Assembly: GCF_900113015.1 (NCBI RefSeq)
Contig: NZ_FONV01000015.1
Coordinates: forward strand, 62,001 to 126,000
Length of the DNA stretch: 64,000 nucleotides
Direction: 5' to 3'
Source: Actinoplanes philippinensis
GTDB lineage: Bacteria; Actinomycetota; Actinomycetes; Mycobacteriales; Micromonosporaceae
A model generated the notes under the pieces. That model saw only the letters and a program-made list of their open reading frames with translations. It searched no databases and had not been told where the DNA came from. Below, piece after piece: positions 60,773 to 64,000 of this stretch (positions within the stretch are counted from its first letter, which is position 1; every line of letters begins with the position of its first letter). The translations under genes and the position numbers were made by a program.

Positions 60773-61897
60773 TCACCGGGCGGCGCTGCCTCCGGGCAGC
60801 GCCGCCACCCCGGCATGCACGTCGAGGAACCCTTCCACCGCTTTGGACCAGGGAAAACCTTCGGCCTGGGTACGGGCGGCCGCGCGCCGTTCGCCGGCCG
60901 GGCGGGCCAGCAGCTCCCGCACGGCAGCGGGGAAACCGTCCGGGCCGGCGGCCACCCCGGCCGGGCCGACCACCTCCGGCAGGGCGCTGACCGATCGCAC
61001 GACCGCCGGCGTCCCACTGGCCAGAGCCTCCAGCGCGGACAACCCGAACGTCTCGATCGGTCCGGGCGCCAGCACCACGTCGGCGGTGGCCAGCAGCCCG
61101 CGCGGGTCCCGCACATGACCCAGGAACCGGGCGGGCAGACGACGCCGTTCCGCCGCGGCCGACAGATCCGCGCGCAACGGCCCGTCACCGGCGACCGCCA
61201 GCACCGCGTCCACCCCCTCGGCACGCAACGTGGCCAGGGTGTCCAGCGACAGCCGCGGCTCCTTCTCGGCCGACAGACGGCCGCAGTGCAGCAGCAGGAC
61301 CGGCGCGGACCCGGCGAGAGCGGTCCGCAAGGCCGCGTCCCGCGAGGCCGGCGAGAAACGATCAAGAGCAACGCCGAGGGGTACGCGCACCGGCGCGGCC
61401 CCGAGCCGCAGGAACTCCCGCTGCGCCCACCCGGTCGTGCACACCACCGTGTCGAACGCCGCGACGGTCCGCGCGTTGAGCCGATCGGCGGCCCACGGTC
61501 CGGCCGGTCCGCCGGGGCCGAAGAGCCGTAGCAGCCCGTCGAGGCTCTCGTGGGACACCATCATCGACCGGACGCCGTTCTCCCGGGCCCAGCCGCCCAG
61601 CCAGCGCAGCGTGCTCCGGTCGTGCACCTCGATCCGGTCCGGCCGCAGGCGGCGCAGCACCGCCCGGACCGCCCCGTGGTTCAGCAGCACCCGGTACCCG
61701 CCGAGCCCCGGCACGGCCGGCCCGGGAACCGTGATCACCCGGCCCTGCGGGGTCTCCTCCTCGCCGGCCTCCGCGCCGGGAACGATCAGCACCGCCTCGT
61801 GCCCGGCCGCCTGATAGCCCCGGCCGAGTTCGCGCAGCGCGGTGCGCAGGCCGCCGGACGTGGCGTGGACGAAGTTGGCGACCCGGGCGATCAGCAT
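60773..61897 (-). CDS. GT4 family glycosyltransferase
   Basis: 374-residue GT-B fold enzyme. The N-terminal acceptor domain starts MLIARVANFVHATSGGLRTALRELG, and the C-terminal donor domain has LLLHCGRLSAEKEPRLSLDTL, AVAGDGPLRADL, FLGHVRDP and the E-x7-E element in PIETFGLSALEALASGTPAVV. An earlier in-frame start at 62014 would add 39 unlike residues; ATG at 61897 gives the family N-terminus. The product may be a mannosyl or glucosyl transfer to a lipid or glycan. It converges on the pectate lyase with a 3-base gap. Confidence 0.88.
   Translation of the reverse strand: MLIARVANFVHATSGGLRTALRELGRGYQAAGHEAVLIVPGAEAGEEETPQGRVITVPGPAVPGLGGYRVLLNHGAVRAVLRRLRPDRIEVHDRSTLRWLGGWARENGVRSMMVSHESLDGLLRLFGPGGPAGPWAADRLNARTVAAFDTVVCTTGWAQREFLRLGAAPVRVPLGVALDRFSPASRDAALRTALAGSAPVLLLHCGRLSAEKEPRLSLDTLATLRAEGVDAVLAVAGDGPLRADLSAAAERRRLPARFLGHVRDPRGLLATADVVLAPGPIETFGLSALEALASGTPAVVRSVSALPEVVGPAGVAAGPDGFPAAVRELLARPAGERRAAARTQAEGFPWSKAVEGFLDVHAGVAALPGGSAAR
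60779..60806. terminator. Terminator hairpin inside the 3' end of the GT4 gene
   Basis: GGCGGCGCTGCC, loop TCCG and its exact complement make a perfect 12-bp stem, 10 bases after the pectate lyase stop. It also encodes the last residues of the convergent GT4 protein. Confidence 0.75.
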
Positions 61898-62019
61898 GCC
61901 CCACGGTGACGGCGGTGGTGGACACCGCGGCAACGGCCCACTGACCACTCGCCGAACGATCGACGACAGCCGCGTGCGGGCACGCGCCCCTGCCCCGCTG
62001 GCGATAACCTTCACCGGTG

Positions 62020-63480
62020 ATGAGCAGGGGCGGCACGGTGCACCGCGGGTACAGCGTGGTGGTCTTCGTCGTTCTCGCGGCTCTCGACAACATCGCCATC
62101 GGCATCGTCCCGCCGCTCTACGGCAGCATCGGCGCCGAGCTGCGGGTGACCGAGGCGCACATCGCGCTGGCCACCACGATCATGTTCCTGATCAGCGCGG
62201 TCGCCGCGATCGGGTTCGCCTATCTCGGCGACCGCACCGATCGGAAACCGGTGCTGGTGGCCGGCACGATCATCTGGGTGGCCGGCACCGCGTGGTCCGG
62301 GCTGGCCGGCGGCTACGGCATGTTCCTGGCCGGGCAGGTGCTGGCCGCGTTCGGGCTGGGCGGGGTGGCGTCGGTCAGTTTCTCGGTGGTCAGCGACCTG
62401 ATCTCACCGCGGCGGCGGGGCCTGGTGATGAGCTTCTGGGGCCTGTCGCAGGGGGTCGGCACGCTGACCGGGACCCTGATCGGCGGGCTGCTGGGGCACG
62501 ACGACTGGCGGCGGCCGTTCCTGGTGACGGCGGTGGCCGGGCTGGTCGCCACCGGGGCGTACCTGTTCACCTTCAACGTGCCGCGCGGTGACAGCCAGCC
62601 CGAGCTGGCCGGTGTCGACTACGAGGAGCGGATCCACCACGAGGATCTGCCGGTCATCCTGCGGCGGCGGACCAACGTGTGGCTGATCCTGCAGGGCGGC
62701 ACCGCGCAGATCGCGTTCGGGTCGATGGTGTGGCTGCCGGTGCTGTTCCGGGCGCGGGCCGAGGACCAGGGCTACACCACCGGCACGGCGGTGCTGATCG
62801 GCAGTGTGTTCGCCACGATCTTCCAGCTCGGCGCGGCGCTGTCGATCCTCGGCGGCCTGGCCGGGGACCGGTTGCAGCGGCGTACGCCCCGGGGCCGTGC
62901 CCTGGTCGCGTCGATCGGGATCCTTTCCGCCGTACCCCTCTATGTGGTGTTGTTCTTCGTCCCCATGAGGATCACCGTGCCGGACGGTGAGGGGACCGCC
63001 GCGGTGGTCCGTGGTGTGCTGGCCAATGTGGTCACCGAGCCGACCGTCGGGATCTGCCTGGTGGTGTCGGTGTTCGCGCTGATGCTGACGTCGGCGAACT
63101 CGCCGAACTGGTTCGCCATGATCTCCGACGTCAACCCGCCGCAGCATCGCGGCACCGTCTACAGCCTCGGCAACCTGGTCAACGGCGCCGGCCGGGCGGG
63201 TGGCAACGTGCTGGTGGCGGTCGCTTTCGCGAGCCTGGCCGGGGCCTACCCGCCGCCGCTGAACTACGCGGTCGGGCTGGCCGCCTTCCAGGTCTTCTTC
63301 GTGCCGACCGGGATCATGTACTGGCTGGCCAGCAGGACGGTGGCGGCGGACATGGCCGACACGCACGCCGCCCTGCTGGCGGTCGCCTCAGAACACCGAC
63401 CAGACCGTCACATCGGCGGGGATCCGCCCGTCGGCGTCGAGGGGCTCGCTGCTCAGCAGGACCCGGGCGCCGGGCGGTAG
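62020..63480 (+). CDS. MFS transporter
   Basis: About 486-residue transporter with 12 membrane segments. The MFS loop 2-3 motif is FAYLGDRTDRKPVLVAG. LDNIAIGIVPPLYGSIGAEL at the start and VSFSVVSDLISPRRRGLVMSFWGLSQGVGTLTG are typical of the sugar/multidrug groups. The substrate is unknown. ATG at 62020 follows a GTG at 62017. It is divergent from the GT4 gene. The last 93 bases overlap the convergent GH13 gene. Confidence 0.88.
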   Translation: MSRGGTVHRGYSVVVFVVLAALDNIAIGIVPPLYGSIGAELRVTEAHIALATTIMFLISAVAAIGFAYLGDRTDRKPVLVAGTIIWVAGTAWSGLAGGYGMFLAGQVLAAFGLGGVASVSFSVVSDLISPRRRGLVMSFWGLSQGVGTLTGTLIGGLLGHDDWRRPFLVTAVAGLVATGAYLFTFNVPRGDSQPELAGVDYEERIHHEDLPVILRRRTNVWLILQGGTAQIAFGSMVWLPVLFRARAEDQGYTTGTAVLIGSVFATIFQLGAALSILGGLAGDRLQRRTPRGRALVASIGILSAVPLYVVLFFVPMRITVPDGEGTAAVVRGVLANVVTEPTVGICLVVSVFALMLTSANSPNWFAMISDVNPPQHRGTVYSLGNLVNGAGRAGGNVLVAVAFASLAGAYPPPLNYAVGLAAFQVFFVPTGIMYWLASRTVAADMADTHAALLAVASEHRPDRHIGGDPPVGVEGLAAQQDPGAGR

Positions 63481-64000
63481 CGACACCGGCTCGGCGCCGA
63501 AGTTGGTCACCACCGTCACGTCGCCGTTGCGGAACGCCAGCGTGCCCTCGTCGCCCGCCAGCCACGCCAGCTCGCCGGAGCCCAGCTCGCGGTCGCGCCG
63601 GGTGGCCAGCGCCGACCGGTACAGCTCCCAGGTGGAGCCGGGCACGTCGATCTGGCGGTCCAGTGCGTACTCGGCCCAGATCTTCGGCTGCGGCAGCCAG
63701 CTCGCGTCGGCCGGCCCGAACCCGTAGGACGGGGCGTCGGCCTCCCACGGGATCGGGACCCGGCACCCGTCGCGGCCGCGCTCGGTGTGTCCGGACCTCT
63801 CCCAGGCCGGGTCCTCCCGGAACTCGTCAGGCAGTGTGGTGTGCTCCGGCAGGCCCAGCTCCTCGCCCTGGTAGAGGTACGCCGAACCGGGCAGCGCCAG
63901 CATCAGCAGGGTCGCGGCCCGGGCCCGGCGCAGCCCGAGGGCGCTGTCCGGCTGGGGGTCGCCGATGCCGATGCCGGGCTTGCGGCCCTCGCCGGGCGGG
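63388..64000 (-). CDS. GH13 alpha-glucosidase, C-terminal part (runs off the window)
   Basis: The 3' portion, about 203 residues, of a GH13 alpha-glucosidase or oligo-1,6-glucosidase; the catalytic Asp and Glu lie beyond 64000. The visible part has LPGSAYLYQGEELGLPEH, GHTERGRDGCRVPIPWE, WLPQPKIWAEYALDRQIDVPGSTW and the C-terminal beta domain (LAFRNGDVTVVTNFGAEPVSLPPG). The frame stays open to the right edge (SALGLRRARAATLLMLALPG). It probably splits imported alpha-glucosides. Confidence 0.9.
   Translation of the reverse strand, partial: PPGEGRKPGIGIGDPQPDSALGLRRARAATLLMLALPGSAYLYQGEELGLPEHTTLPDEFREDPAWERSGHTERGRDGCRVPIPWEADAPSYGFGPADASWLPQPKIWAEYALDRQIDVPGSTWELYRSALATRRDRELGSGELAWLAGDEGTLAFRNGDVTVVTNFGAEPVSLPPGARVLLSSEPLDADGRIPADVTVWSVF

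Overview
The window is very GC-rich, actinomycete-type DNA (frequent GTG and TTG starts, G/C at third codon positions). Several gene sets point to a filamentous actinobacterium, most likely Micromonosporaceae (Actinoplanes-like): an XRE/DUF397 pair, a GPP34 protein, a complete cvnABCD conservon, a SARP regulator and Tat/lipoprotein sugar-binding proteins. No rRNA, tRNA, CRISPR array, transposase or phage gene was seen. It looks like chromosomal DNA rich in polysaccharide-utilisation genes.

Layout. 1-5.1 kb: XRE/DUF397 regulators, GPP34, an APC permease and acetyltransferases. 5.6-13.6 kb: a secreted GH5 glucanase, a LysE exporter flanked by two unusual intergenic tandem-repeat arrays, and a three-part GH3 enzyme behind an 18-bp LacI-type palindrome. 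12.3-21.5 kb: a sugar locus with a ROK regulator, a binding protein plus two permeases, GH95 and GH42, and XylR-like operators. 21.5-28 kb: GlxA-type regulator, rhodanese, AldO-type oxidase, REC-GAF protein, MHYT protein and a KAS III enzyme. 28.1-39 kb: a secreted protein with a collagen-like tail, a flippase fused to a condensation-type acyltransferase, CorA, a WYL regulator, an ECF sigma factor with a probable anti-sigma partner, GH20 and a CYP152 peroxygenase. 39-53.5 kb: M48 peptidase, two related FVDDP proteins, the conservon, a membrane-tethered SARP, lipoprotein, lactonase and a VWA/solute-binding fusion. 53.7-64 kb: ROK regulator with xylAB, secreted pectinesterase and pectate lyase sharing an almost identical lectin module, a GT4, an MFS transporter and the 3' end of a GH13 gene.

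How it fits together. Secreted enzymes (GH5, pectinesterase, pectate lyase) would open plant cell wall polymers. The ABC importer takes up oligosaccharides, and cytoplasmic GH3, GH95, GH42, GH20 and GH13 enzymes split them. XylAB sends xylose into the pentose phosphate pathway, while two ROK regulators and an absent LacI-type regulator probably control the system. The most unusual features are the flippase-acyltransferase fusion with a strong internal ribosome-binding site, the SARP with membrane and helix-hairpin-helix segments, the 440-bp lectin-module duplication with only two silent differences, and the alternating 52-bp repeat array.
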